This document shows, one piece after another, positions 14,213-21,143 of a stretch of 64,000 nt of DNA. The notes beneath the pieces were generated by a model, which was given only the letters and a program-made list of their open reading frames with translations, was not told where the DNA came from and made no database searches. The stretch's first letter is position 1. Every line of letters begins with the position of its first letter. The translations under genes and the position numbers were made by a program. This DNA comes from a virus, in IMG/VR virus record IMGVR_UViG_3300032268_000887, positions 1 to 64,000 of that record. The stretch is one strand, 5' to 3'.

Positions 14213-14731
14213 CAGAAGTATCTCTTCTTTTATAGAATAAGGCATCCTATACCTTTCATCTATAACTGTATGCTCTTTTAAAAGGTCAATTTTATTTGAT
14301 AAATATCTATAATATTTTTTTCTATAATGAAAATTACAAAATAACTCTTCTCTTCCTCCTTTAATAATACACGATACATATGCAGATAATTCACATTTTT
14401 CATTAAAACATTGCTTATTTAATATTTGTGAAGGGGTTCCAGGATCTTTAGCGAATGTTTGTTTTATGTCTTCTAATTCTTCAATTAAATATTCACAAAT
14501 CTGTGGCCAATTATCAGGAGTTCTTTCCATAACTATATCTTGTTCAAATACAAAGTGAAAATCACATAAAAATCTTTTTCCATGAATGCCTTCTGTATAC
14601 ACATATGCTGGACATAAACATGAGGTATTTTCTGTCATAGGCTTTATACCAATTTGCTCAGTTTTTGCTAAAATAGTCATCATTGGGTCAAACGCTTGAC
14701 ATAATTGTTCTTTAGGTATCCTAACAATCAT
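14198..14731 (-). CDS. Cys-rich hypothetical protein, 177 aa
   Basis: 177 residues with two similar halves: CLCPAYVYTEGIHGKRFLCDFH and later CELSAYVSCIIKGGREELFCNFH. Each carries Cys ligands followed by C-x2-H, so the protein looks like a tandem duplication of the zinc knuckle seen in the neighbour at 13923. Function unknown. It overlaps the FmdB-like gene (ATGA). Confidence 0.5.
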   Translation of the reverse strand: MIVRIPKEQLCQAFDPMMTILAKTEQIGIKPMTENTSCLCPAYVYTEGIHGKRFLCDFHFVFEQDIVMERTPDNWPQICEYLIEELEDIKQTFAKDPGTPSQILNKQCFNEKCELSAYVSCIIKGGREELFCNFHYRKKYYRYLSNKIDLLKEHTVIDERYRMPYSIKEEILLLTYI

Positions 14732-14910
14732 TTTCGATTATCTGTTCTATAAAACCCATTTCCATTAAACGTTACCCCGATATTAGAATATACCCGTACC
14801 AGTGAACCATTGCACTTGTCACAGTTATATCCAGGATCTACTTCAGACATTGTTCTAATTTTTGTATATCTTAACGCACAAGGCATGCAGTCATATTCGT
14901 AGGCAGGCAT
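14728..14910 (-). CDS. FmdB-family zinc-ribbon protein
   Basis: 60 residues from the ATG at 14910, in a TAATG overlap with the upstream dioxygenase gene. It starts MPAYEYDCMPC, the hallmark of the FmdB/CxxC_CXXC_SSSS family, with a second pair YNCDKCNG, then FNGNGFYRTD, the usual family end. Cellular members are putative regulators of unknown mechanism; phages often carry them. Confidence 0.8.
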   Translation of the reverse strand: MPAYEYDCMPCALRYTKIRTMSEVDPGYNCDKCNGSLVRVYSNIGVTFNGNGFYRTDNRK

Positions 14911-15551
14911 TAGACTTCTCCAGTAGACATTCTTGGTTCTTTTAAACTGTGGTACCACTGCGGTACTGCATATCTAAAACCTTTTTCAATAGGTTTTACC
15001 GTATGAGTAAAAACAAAATTTGATGGAAAAAATATAACACTTCCAGCCTCTGGTTTAATTTGAATATCTACCTGTGGAAAATATATTTCCCCGCCAACAT
15101 AATCATCATTTAAGTAAGCAACTGTAGATAAAACTCTACTGCTAACCCCCTGATCTTGATGCTCTGGCAAGTATCCCGTAGTTCCATATTTTAAAATACT
15201 TAACAATCCCTCTGTTGATTTAATATTTTGAGATGCATGTGGGTATAGTTCTTTTGAGTAATGATTGTATGCTCTTTCAATACCACCAAAAATTTTATCA
15301 TAGACAAAAGATATATGAGAATAAAGTGGGTCTAACTTAAATACATTTTTAGGTTCAGTTATAAAATGCCTTATACAAAATTTTTCTATTTCTGGGTTAG
15401 CCCCATTCCATTCATGCCACGGTAACGCAGCGCTCTTGACACCTCTTGCAAGTTGATCTTGCATATATTCAATAGAGCCAATTGTTTCTTTAGTATTTTC
15501 AATAGCATCTTTATAATAAACCATTCCGGCAGCCAAAATTTCATGTTGCAT
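14910..15551 (-). CDS. P4H-type Fe(II)/2OG dioxygenase
   Basis: 213 residues from the ATG at 15551 (MQHEILAAGM), chosen because GAAGAG lies just upstream and the overlap with the previous gene is small; an ATG 21 bases earlier is possible. EHQDQG has the HxD ligands, then TVAYLNDDYVGGEIYFP, the EAGSVIFFPS turn, FTHTV (distal His) and FRYAVPQW (Arg). It sits immediately after an HWR-type dioxygenase gene, so the two families are paired in one operon. Confidence 0.8.
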   Translation of the reverse strand: MQHEILAAGMVYYKDAIENTKETIGSIEYMQDQLARGVKSAALPWHEWNGANPEIEKFCIRHFITEPKNVFKLDPLYSHISFVYDKIFGGIERAYNHYSKELYPHASQNIKSTEGLLSILKYGTTGYLPEHQDQGVSSRVLSTVAYLNDDYVGGEIYFPQVDIQIKPEAGSVIFFPSNFVFTHTVKPIEKGFRYAVPQWYHSLKEPRMSTGEV

Positions 15552-16122
15552 CGTACTCTTCTTTCCATTCATCCTTTTTCTTTGACAGTCTTTTTTTAAA
15601 ATCAGAGTAATCTGGTCTTAGTTCGTGTTTATGAGACCAGTGGCTATCTTCTCTAAATTGAAACCACATTAAATCTAAAAATTCACCATCACTAAATTCC
15701 CTTTTAGGTCGCCAGTGCAATACATTTTCTCCCTCAAATACTAATGCATCATTATTTTCTAAAACATACTCTTTTCCTTCTACATTTAAAGACCAGGAAA
15801 TGTTGCCGTCTAGTTGATAATCTAGAGTAAACTGTGAGGGAACTTCATCCATATGGGGTCCTAATTTAGGGGTGCCAAACTCTTTGCTGTATCTTCCAAA
15901 CGCAACAGCATAAATCTCTAAAGGTTTTCCATAATGTGAAATTGCTATGTCTGTTAAAGTTTTTGTTACTCCTTCTGGTAATAAGTTAAGGTTTGGCAAT
16001 GGCTTTACTTCTCTACCAGGCCACCTTTTGCTAACAGCAACATTTTCTATGTTATCTCTAATAACTTTTATTTTTGCTATTTCTTCATCAGAAAAAATAT
16101 TTTTTACTATTGACGATTCCAA
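15541..16122 (-). CDS. HWR-type putative Fe(II)/2OG dioxygenase
   Basis: 193 residues. I use TTG at 16122 (M-ESSIVKNIFS) because GGAGG sits five bases upstream; a TTG 12 bases earlier would lie before that site. It shows GPHMDEV (HxD), LDYQLDGNISW, NNDALVFEGE, LHWR and a final LMWFQFREDSHWSHK strand. Nearly the same layout as 5896-6471, including a second HWSH near the C-terminus. TGATATAAT at 16147-16155 gives a short leader. Confidence 0.7.
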   Translation of the reverse strand: MESSIVKNIFSDEEIAKIKVIRDNIENVAVSKRWPGREVKPLPNLNLLPEGVTKTLTDIAISHYGKPLEIYAVAFGRYSKEFGTPKLGPHMDEVPSQFTLDYQLDGNISWSLNVEGKEYVLENNDALVFEGENVLHWRPKREFSDGEFLDLMWFQFREDSHWSHKHELRPDYSDFKKRLSKKKDEWKEEYDAT

Positions 16123-16146
16123 GATTACCTCCAAACCTTATAATTT

Positions 16147-16155
16147 ATTATATCA
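16147..16155 (-). promoter_or_regulatory. Extended -10 promoter for the 16122-14198 operon
   Basis: Leftward TGATATAAT. The predicted start is about 16140, with GGAGG of the leader ahead of the TTG start at 16122. Confidence 0.55.
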
Positions 16156-16302
16156 GATATATGCTTGCATTAAAAATTTGCTATCCCAAAGGGCACCCAA
16201 AGACTCATTTCCAATATCGTCAAAGAAATATCTGTTGGCAGTAAGGCTATATGTCCAGCCTTTCCAAATATCCCCGTCATCCCAAGTTAGGTTTGTATCC
16301 AT
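16153..16302 (-). CDS. Small acidic/aromatic protein, 49 aa
   Basis: ATG at 16302 in a TAATG overlap with the HNH gene; 49 codons. It is rich in Trp, Asp and Tyr (TWDDGDIWKGWTYS, RYFFDDIG). Coupling to the HNH gene and the tidy fit between neighbours support it as real. Function unknown. Confidence 0.5.
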   Translation of the reverse strand: MDTNLTWDDGDIWKGWTYSLTANRYFFDDIGNESLGALWDSKFLMQAYI

Positions 16303-16697
16303 TAATTCATCCTTATCTTATTTTTGGGAAACCCTAAATAATATTTAAAGTTCTTCCCTTCTTTTGTTCGCATTTCTGTTACATACCTATGACAGTTAGA
16401 ACAGATGATCTGACATTTCAACATCTCCCCCTGGATCTCTTCTATGGTTTTATCTCGTAGACCACTGCTGCTAAGGTTAAAGGATTTCTTGTATTGAGGA
16501 AGGTGGTCAAAATCAAGGGTATACCAAGGATATTCAACCTTACAACCTGGACAGGTACTATTTAAATCTTTAATATCTTTAAGGTATTGTCTCTTTGAAC
16601 TGCGCCTGCTTTTGATCCTTGCTCGTCTTATATCTTTATTGCGTTGATGCCAAAGCGCTTTATACTCAGCGTTTTTCTTTGGATCTGAATATGGCAT
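16302..16697 (-). CDS. HNH endonuclease
   Basis: 131 residues. A basic N-terminal helix region (RARIKSRRSSKRQ), then CPGCKVEYPWYTLDFDHLP and, 40 residues on, CQIICSNCHR: the zinc-stabilised HNH core with DH as metal-binding pair and NCH at the end. Free-standing HNH enzymes in phages are homing nucleases or help packaging; here it is far from the terminase, so homing is more likely. It follows the previous stop directly (TAAATG). Confidence 0.8.
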   Translation of the reverse strand: MPYSDPKKNAEYKALWHQRNKDIRRARIKSRRSSKRQYLKDIKDLNSTCPGCKVEYPWYTLDFDHLPQYKKSFNLSSSGLRDKTIEEIQGEMLKCQIICSNCHRYVTEMRTKEGKNFKYYLGFPKNKIRMN

Positions 16698-16877
16698 TTA
16701 GTCCTCACGGTTATTCATATCAACAACACCATTAGTATCAAAACAGTATTTGCATATTTCAAAGAACATACTCCCAGATGGATCTATGCTATAAATATAG
16801 TCACAGGCATGTGGGGTTTTTCGCATCTCATTAACTTTTTTCCAGGGATCCTTCATAAATTCATCTAAGTCGCTCAT
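16698..16877 (-). CDS. Hypothetical protein, 59 aa
   Basis: I start at the ATG 16877 (MSDLDEFMKDPWKKV), because TATGAT lies exactly six bases before it; an ATG-less extension to 16976 exists but would cross the promoter. It contains HACDYIY and FEICKYCFD, a possible zinc knuckle (H-x2-C, C-x2-C). First gene of the small operon with the HNH gene. Confidence 0.5.
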   Translation of the reverse strand: MSDLDEFMKDPWKKVNEMRKTPHACDYIYSIDPSGSMFFEICKYCFDTNGVVDMNNRED

Positions 16878-16883
16878 ACATTT

Positions 16884-16912
16884 ATCATACCAGAAATCGG
16901 AGGAAATTACAA
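16884..16912 (-). promoter_or_regulatory. Leaderless promoter for 16698-16877
   Basis: Leftward TTGTAA (16907-16912), 17-base spacer, extended TGG-TATGAT (16884-16889), then six bases to the ATG. Confidence 0.6.
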
Positions 16913-17010
16913 GTGAGCACTTTATACACATGCTCAGGTGTGTCCAGTTATTTACTGTCGCTGTCTCCCCCGACATATCTGCGACTTCCCGATGAGAGGA
17001 TGCAGAGTTC
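16893..17010 (-). other. Non-coding, GC-richer segment with hairpins
   Basis: No credible gene fits here. In the leftward RNA the segment contains TGAGCA/TGCTCA (six pairs) near 16914-16936, and a nested hairpin TCGC-TGTC/GACA-GCGA around a G-rich loop near 16957-16984. A TATAAT at 17012-17017 could start transcription just upstream. It may be a small RNA or a structured leader; evidence is modest. Confidence 0.35.
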
Positions 17011-17011
17011 T

Positions 17012-17017
17012 ATTATA
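17012..17017 (-). promoter_or_regulatory. Possible -10 box
   Basis: Leftward TATAAT within an AT-rich run after the hsp20 gene; no -35 seen. It would transcribe the structured segment at 16893-17010. Confidence 0.35.
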
Positions 17018-17022
17018 TTGTA

Positions 17023-17454
17023 TTATTTTATTTTAATTGTTTTAGGCTTCTTTTCTTCTGGAACAATACGATCAATTTGTATTTTTAACATACCGTCCTT
17101 TAGATCAGCACTAGTAATTTCCATGTATTCTCCAAGCGCAAAAGATCTTGAGAATTGGCGAGTTGCAATTCCATTATGAACTACTTCTGGATATTTTTTT
17201 CTTCCATCAGTCTGATCCTTTAATTCACCCTTAATAAATAAAGTTCTATCATCTAGAGTGACCTCTATATCATCTTTAGAAAATCCAGCCACAGCAATAG
17301 AAACTAGATAAGAATCTTCATCTAGTTTGACTATGTTGTAAGGTGGATACGACTGTGAGTTTGTTCTATATGCACTGTTTAGGCGACTCAACTCTTTGTT
17401 GAAACCAATAAAAAATGGATCCTTAAAAAGATCCATAGCGAATGTACTTACCAT
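17023..17454 (-). CDS. hsp20: Small heat-shock protein (Hsp20/alpha-crystallin)
   Basis: 143 residues. The alpha-crystallin domain runs from about residue 38 to 130: YPPYNIVKLDEDSYLVSIAVAG, DIEVTLDDRTLFIKGE, RQFSRSFALGE and GMLKIQI. The C-terminal I-x-I motif (TIKIK), which docks between dimers, is present. Hsp20 holds unfolding proteins in an ATP-independent way; phages use it during virion assembly or host stress. AAGGAGG precedes the ATG, and the gene has its own promoter and a structured leader, so it is probably regulated separately. Confidence 0.9.
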   Translation of the reverse strand: MVSTFAMDLFKDPFFIGFNKELSRLNSAYRTNSQSYPPYNIVKLDEDSYLVSIAVAGFSKDDIEVTLDDRTLFIKGELKDQTDGRKKYPEVVHNGIATRQFSRSFALGEYMEITSADLKDGMLKIQIDRIVPEEKKPKTIKIK

Positions 17455-17509
17455 TTTATTCCTCCTTCAAGCGAATAAGTTAATGTACCCCCCATTTGAG
17501 CAGGTACAT
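17455..17509 (-). promoter_or_regulatory. Structured 5' leader of hsp20
   Basis: The roughly 55-base leader has a seven-pair hairpin ATGTACC/GGTACAT (17503-17509 with 17483-17489). A second, AT-rich stem TTATTC/GAATAA encloses the AAGGAG ribosome-binding site in its loop. A weak stem around the ribosome site is what a fourU- or ROSE-type RNA thermometer does, but the sequence alone cannot show temperature response. Confidence 0.4.
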
Positions 17510-17513
17510 ACTA

Positions 17514-17541
17514 ATTATATCATATTTGTCTTAAAGGTCAA
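17514..17541 (-). promoter_or_regulatory. Promoter of hsp20
   Basis: Leftward TTGACC (17536-17541), 16-base spacer, extended TGA-TATAAT (17514-17519). It gives a leader of about 55 bases. Confidence 0.7.
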
Positions 17542-17551
17542 AGTTTTATAC

Positions 17552-17959
17552 TTAAACTTTAGATATTTTTCTTGCTTTAGCAAGTGCTTCAAAATCTTTA
17601 ATTTTTGTTTCTCCTAGATATCCCCAAGCATGACCTACGTCAATCATTTTTTGATTAATAGATCTATCTGATCCGTCCAAGAAAACCCATCCTAAAATTC
17701 TTCCATATTTTTCTGATGAATCCATTTTTTCTGTTTTAATCACAACAGATTTGGCTGCCTCAATTTCATGTTTTAAAAATGCTTTTGCTTCAAGACCTAA
17801 AGCCTTTTCTGCTTTATCTGCTGTACGAGATTCTGGAGTGTCTATCCCAGCAAGTCTTACTCTTGAACTAAAAGATATGTCAAACCCTAAATCTATATCT
17901 ACATCAATTGTATCCCCATCTACAATTTTATTTACTTTTTTAACATAATACTCAAACAT
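17552..17959 (-). CDS. Thermonuclease (SNase-like)
   Basis: 135 residues, the bare OB-fold nuclease domain: VDGDTIDVDIDLG (Asp metal ligands), RVRLAGIDTPESR (Arg35/Glu43 equivalents) and EKYGRILGWVF (Arg87 equivalent), so all catalytic residues are present. It has no signal peptide, unlike secreted micrococcal nuclease, so it should act inside the cell, perhaps degrading host nucleic acid. The start overlaps the small gene upstream (TAATG), with GAAGGT as Shine-Dalgarno. Confidence 0.85.
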   Translation of the reverse strand: MFEYYVKKVNKIVDGDTIDVDIDLGFDISFSSRVRLAGIDTPESRTADKAEKALGLEAKAFLKHEIEAAKSVVIKTEKMDSSEKYGRILGWVFLDGSDRSINQKMIDVGHAWGYLGETKIKDFEALAKARKISKV

Positions 17960-18069
17960 TACTTTACCTTCTTTTTTTCTTTTACATACCAGACTGGTAA
18001 CTTTAGATCATCGCCAGACCACTGGTATCCAAGAGCCTTTACAACAAACTTAATAATTTTAATACGCAT
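17959..18069 (-). CDS. Small basic protein, 36 aa
   Basis: ATG at 18069 with AGGAGG four bases upstream; 36 codons ending in a TAATG overlap with the thermonuclease gene. Sequence RIKIIKFVVKALGYQWSG... then a Lys-rich end KEKKKVK. It could be an inhibitor or partner of the nuclease or merely an upstream coupling peptide. An adjacent ATG three bases earlier is too close to the Shine-Dalgarno. Confidence 0.5.
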   Translation of the reverse strand: MRIKIIKFVVKALGYQWSGDDLKLPVWYVKEKKKVK

Positions 18070-18105
18070 CATTCCTCCTATTCTAGTAGACTTGCGCCTC
18101 TTTCT

Positions 18106-18114
18106 ATTATATCA
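18106..18114 (-). promoter_or_regulatory. Extended -10 promoter for 18069-17552
   Basis: Leftward TGATATAAT about 36 bases before the start at 18069, with a leader containing AGGAGG. No clear -35. Confidence 0.55.
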
Positions 18115-18116
18115 AA

Positions 18117-20033
18117 CTAATTGTGATTATGTGTCATTTCTGCTTGATTAGCCATGTATATATTCTTATACCCTCTTTCTTGAAATTCTTGACAAACAAC
18201 TACCATTTCACAGTCTGGCTCACCAGTTTCTTTGTTTATATGGCCATATCTAGCCCCATCTTTAAATGGTTGGGCTTGGTATAAACAAAACCCACTAGAA
18301 ACAGAATAATATTTTGTATATTTTTGTTTTTTGTATTGCTCAAACAATTCTTGAATTGCTGGATCATACCTAGGACCTTCTCTTGTTGCCCACTGATCAT
18401 ATAACATTCTTCTTCTTTTAGTTGCTGCTGCCACAATATCAAAATTAGGCTCTAGGTCTTTAAAATTTAATATTTTTTCGACATCAGACATTTTAAAATC
18501 TACATCTACATCTATCATTAAAACATAGTCAACGCTATTTAAAAAATTGTTTGCCGTAAGGGCTTTATTCCTTGCTAATGATAGGTTTTTTACTCTATCC
18601 TCATCTTTGGAAGAACCATAAAACCGTGTATTAATTTTTTCAGAAATAATTGACACACCATTAAACATTGAATAGTCTTGTTTAAGCATTAAACTGCTTG
18701 TTGCGTCTACTGAGTCATTTTCATATAAAGACAAATAAAACTCATATTCTGGAAAAAAATCCACCATTCCTTTAATTTTCTTGTAATAGTCTAAATAAAA
18801 ATGTTCATCGTTTCTAATAATAGAACATATTAAAATTTTTTCTTTTTCTTTTTTGAGATCAAGATCCTCTGTTTTGTTTTCAACATATTTATCTATAAAG
18901 CCATCAATGAAATCTGCATAGTCTTTTTTTATTTTATCCCAATTGTAGGTTTGTGAGTGTTTGTATGCGTTTTCACATAAATTTTTATAAACTTCTTTAT
19001 CTTTAAGTATTTTAATTTTTTCATAAAAACTATCCTCATCATCTGCGATTAACATTGCTTCTTCTATTTCTTGATTAGAAAATCCTCTTGCTCCGACAGT
19101 TGATGTGATTATTGGAATCCCATATCCTAGGGCTTTCATCATTTTTAAATGTGTTCCCGAACCATCAAGCATTGGATTAACAAAAGCAAAGGATGTTCTA
19201 AAATATTTATCTAATAGTTCATCATTTACGTGACCAACAATTTGGACATTGCTAGAAATATTTTGAGATTTAATCCCATTGCCACATCCGCCTATAATAA
19301 TAAAATTAAATTCTGGCATCGATTGTGCAAATGCAACAACTTTTTTTGCTGCTGCTTTGTTAGGTGGGTGACCACTACCAACAAAAATAATATCTCTAGA
19401 CTTAAGCCTATTTTCATAATTTATTTTGTCCTGAACCACCGTTCCATTTGGCACATATTTTCCACTAACACTTTGCCCATAGTAATCTTTTATTTTTATA
19501 AAGTCTGAAGAAGAGCAGTATGTAATTTCTTGTGCTTGCTTTAAAATACGAGTTTCCATTTTTTCAACTATTTTTATTAGTTCTTTGTTTTCCCCATGAA
19601 CTTGTTTTGCTAAATCAAGTTCTGCATTATGAGAATTATAAATAATTGGAATGTTTTTAATGTTTTGAAGAAGAGGAGAAACAGAATAATGATCAACAAT
19701 TATAAAATCACAATTTTTTGACAATTCTTTTACTCTGGAGGTAAAGATTTCTAAGTCGTCTTTTAAAAGTTCAAAAACTGTATCATGATTAAGTTTTGCA
19801 AAATCATTAATTAATGTTTGCCTACGCCTGTAAAGGTTGTGCCCTATTTGTGGCTGGAAATAGTATAAATTTTTATTAATTTTTTTATTAATTAGTTCAT
19901 TATTCCAGTTAAAAGATAAAAATGTTACTTCATGTTCTAATAGTGCTTCAATTAATGTTAGAGTTCTTTCTTTACCGCCACTATTTTTAGACCAATCTGG
20001 AAGATTTGCGCTTATAACTAATATTTTTGCCAT
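18117..20033 (-). CDS. Two-domain glycosyltransferase (GT-B fused to GT-A)
   Basis: 638 residues. Residues 1-380 are a GT4-like GT-B domain: SGGKERTLTLIEALLEHEV at the start, VGSGHPPNK and FNFIIIGG for the second Rossmann half, and GSGTHLKMMKALGYGIPIITS with the nucleotide-sugar binding region. Residues 400-638 are a GT-A-type domain with SIIRND, a DVDVDF metal motif in LMIDVDVDF, and an end with HN. The second half resembles CAP59/Anp1-like mannosyltransferases. Two transfers in one polypeptide suggest synthesis of a short oligosaccharide. It is transcribed alone from a -10 seven bases before the ATG, divergent from the Stealth-like gene. Confidence 0.75.
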   Translation of the reverse strand: MAKILVISANLPDWSKNSGGKERTLTLIEALLEHEVTFLSFNWNNELINKKINKNLYYFQPQIGHNLYRRRQTLINDFAKLNHDTVFELLKDDLEIFTSRVKELSKNCDFIIVDHYSVSPLLQNIKNIPIIYNSHNAELDLAKQVHGENKELIKIVEKMETRILKQAQEITYCSSSDFIKIKDYYGQSVSGKYVPNGTVVQDKINYENRLKSRDIIFVGSGHPPNKAAAKKVVAFAQSMPEFNFIIIGGCGNGIKSQNISSNVQIVGHVNDELLDKYFRTSFAFVNPMLDGSGTHLKMMKALGYGIPIITSTVGARGFSNQEIEEAMLIADDEDSFYEKIKILKDKEVYKNLCENAYKHSQTYNWDKIKKDYADFIDGFIDKYVENKTEDLDLKKEKEKILICSIIRNDEHFYLDYYKKIKGMVDFFPEYEFYLSLYENDSVDATSSLMLKQDYSMFNGVSIISEKINTRFYGSSKDEDRVKNLSLARNKALTANNFLNSVDYVLMIDVDVDFKMSDVEKILNFKDLEPNFDIVAAATKRRRMLYDQWATREGPRYDPAIQELFEQYKKQKYTKYYSVSSGFCLYQAQPFKDGARYGHINKETGEPDCEMVVVCQEFQERGYKNIYMANQAEMTHNHN

Positions 20034-20040
20034 ATTATTA

Positions 20041-20046
20041 ATTATA
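20041..20046 (-). promoter_or_regulatory. -10 box for 18117-20033
   Basis: Leftward TATAAT (preceded by GGTG) ending seven bases before the ATG; no Shine-Dalgarno, so nearly leaderless. Confidence 0.5.
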
Positions 20047-20051
20047 CACCA

Positions 20052-20060
20052 TGCTATAAT
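20052..20060 (+). promoter_or_regulatory. Extended -10 promoter, leaderless, for 20067-20774
   Basis: TGCTATAAT, with the hexamer at 20055-20060 ending six bases before the ATG. Confidence 0.6.
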
Positions 20061-20066
20061 TTTAAG

Positions 20067-20774
20067 ATGGACTATGTTTATATTGCTCGTAATGGAGACA
20101 ATGAAGAATTAAAATATTCTTTAAGGTCAATTGAGCAAAATATGCCAAAGGGAAGGGTCTGGGTTTTAGGCTATCGACCAGTTTGGTATATCGGTGATTT
20201 TATATATATAGAAGATACTGCTAAAAAATTTGACAACATTAGAAATTGCATTAAAGTTGCATCAGAACATCCAGAAATATCTGATGACTTTGTTTTAATG
20301 AATGATGATTTTTTTGCTTTAAACAAAATGGAAACTGTTCCAAATTTTCACGGGGGGCTTCTTGCCGATAAAATTAAACAATATAAAGAGTTAAAAATGG
20401 CGTCAGTCTATATACGTCTGTTAGAATTAACATACAAACAGTTAGTTCTGAGCGGGGTAAAAGATCCAATTGATTATGACATTCATGTTCCTATGGTTAT
20501 GAATAAAAACAAACTTAGGGAATCTTTAAACATTGCTTATTTCCCAAGGTCATCTTACGGTAATTTTGCTAAAATTGGTGGAGAGGAAATAAAAGATGTA
20601 AAAATTTATAATTCTACAGAAAAAATACAATTGGATAAAAATCTTTATTTTGTTTCTGTTGATGATAGATCTTTTCTTAGATTAAAAAATTCAACACTTG
20701 AGTCTGCCTTTCCATTGCCAAGCAGTTTAGAAAATCCTGAATATAGTCTTGCAGATTTTGCTTTAATTAATTAA
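20067..20774 (+). CDS. Stealth-like sugar-phosphotransferase/glycosyltransferase
   Basis: 235 residues. The N-terminal block NEELKYSLRSIEQNMP matches the Stealth conserved region (D/E-ELKYSLRSI), followed by RVWVLGYRP and, near residue 90, FVLMNDDFFALNKM, where NDD is the catalytic motif. Stealth proteins transfer hexose-1-phosphate in capsular polysaccharide synthesis. This copy is shorter than bacterial Stealth proteins and lacks their late conserved region, so the substrate may differ. It diverges from the two-domain glycosyltransferase. Confidence 0.65.
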   Translation: MDYVYIARNGDNEELKYSLRSIEQNMPKGRVWVLGYRPVWYIGDFIYIEDTAKKFDNIRNCIKVASEHPEISDDFVLMNDDFFALNKMETVPNFHGGLLADKIKQYKELKMASVYIRLLELTYKQLVLSGVKDPIDYDIHVPMVMNKNKLRESLNIAYFPRSSYGNFAKIGGEEIKDVKIYNSTEKIQLDKNLYFVSVDDRSFLRLKNSTLESAFPLPSSLENPEYSLADFALIN

Positions 20775-20782
20775 CAAACTAG

Positions 20783-20853
20783 AGCGACTAGCGAGAATCG
20801 AACTCGCACATCAACCTTGGCAAGGTTACGCACTACCACTATGCAATAGTCGC
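20783..20853 (-). tRNA. tRNA-Gly (GCC)
   Basis: 71 nt. Acceptor GCGACTA/TAGTCGC with discriminator T as usual for glycine; T arm GCGAG-TTCGATT-CTCGC; anticodon stem TAACC/GGTTG around TTGCCAA gives anticodon GCC. No CCA is encoded. Confidence 0.9.
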
Positions 20854-20857
20854 TAAG

Positions 20858-20931
20858 TACACCAGGTAGGACTTGAACCTACGATATCCGAATTATGAGT
20901 TCGGGGCCTTAACCAACTTGGCTACTGGTGC
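20858..20931 (-). tRNA. tRNA with CAU anticodon (Met or Ile2)
   Basis: 74 nt. Acceptor GCACCAG/CTGGTGT with a G-U first pair, discriminator A, T arm GTAGG-TTCAAGT-CCTAC, anticodon stem CCGAA/TTCGG around CTCATAA. The anticodon CAT is read as Met, or as Ile if lysidine-modified; the sequence alone does not decide. No CCA. Confidence 0.85.
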
Positions 20932-20937
20932 TTATCG

Positions 20938-21010
20938 TGTCCCCAACGGGATTTGAACCCGTGTTAACGCCGTGAAAGGGCGACGTCCTAGGCCACTAGA
21001 CGATGGGGAC
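20938..21010 (-). tRNA. tRNA-Glu (TTC)
   Basis: 73 nt. Acceptor GTCCCCA/TGGGGAC, discriminator A, T arm ACGGG-TTCAAAT-CCCGT, anticodon loop CTTTCAC on a CGCC/GGCG stem. No CCA. Confidence 0.9.
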
Positions 21011-21015
21011 CTGCG

Positions 21016-21088
21016 CTGGCTCACCAGGTTTCGATCCTGGGACATCCGAATTAACAGTTCGGCACTCTACCAACTGAGTTATGAGCCA
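21016..21088 (-). tRNA. tRNA-Asn (GTT)
   Basis: 73 nt. Acceptor TGGCTCA/TGAGCCA, discriminator G as usual for asparagine, anticodon loop CTGTTAA on a CCGAA/TTCGG stem. The T loop reads ATCGAAA on CCAGG/CCTGG, a departure from TTCGANN at its first base. No CCA. Confidence 0.85.
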
Positions 21089-21096
21089 ATCTAATA

Positions 21097-21125
21097 ATTG
21101 TATCATTTCTGTGGCTTTATTGCAA
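21097..21125 (-). promoter_or_regulatory. Promoter of the tRNA cluster
   Basis: Leftward TTGCAA (21120-21125), 17-base spacer, extended TGA-TACAAT (21097-21102). It ends nine bases before the first tRNA and reads all four. Confidence 0.7.
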
Positions 21126-21131
21126 TGGGTG

Positions 21132-21137
21132 TATACT
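21132..21137 (+). promoter_or_regulatory. -10 box, leaderless, for 21144-21815
   Basis: TATACT preceded by GGGTG, ending six bases before the ATG at 21144. The region overlaps the -35 of the divergent tRNA promoter. Confidence 0.5.
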
Positions 21138-21143
21138 TAAAGT

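Noticed and set aside
16914-17179. Plus-strand ORF with GGAGG and a GTG start
   Set aside because: It runs antisense through hsp20, has no recognisable product and only low-complexity hydrophobic codons after the first part.
20783-21088. tRNA genes as attachment site
   Set aside because: No integrase or excisionase gene seen in the window and no direct repeats flanking the cluster.
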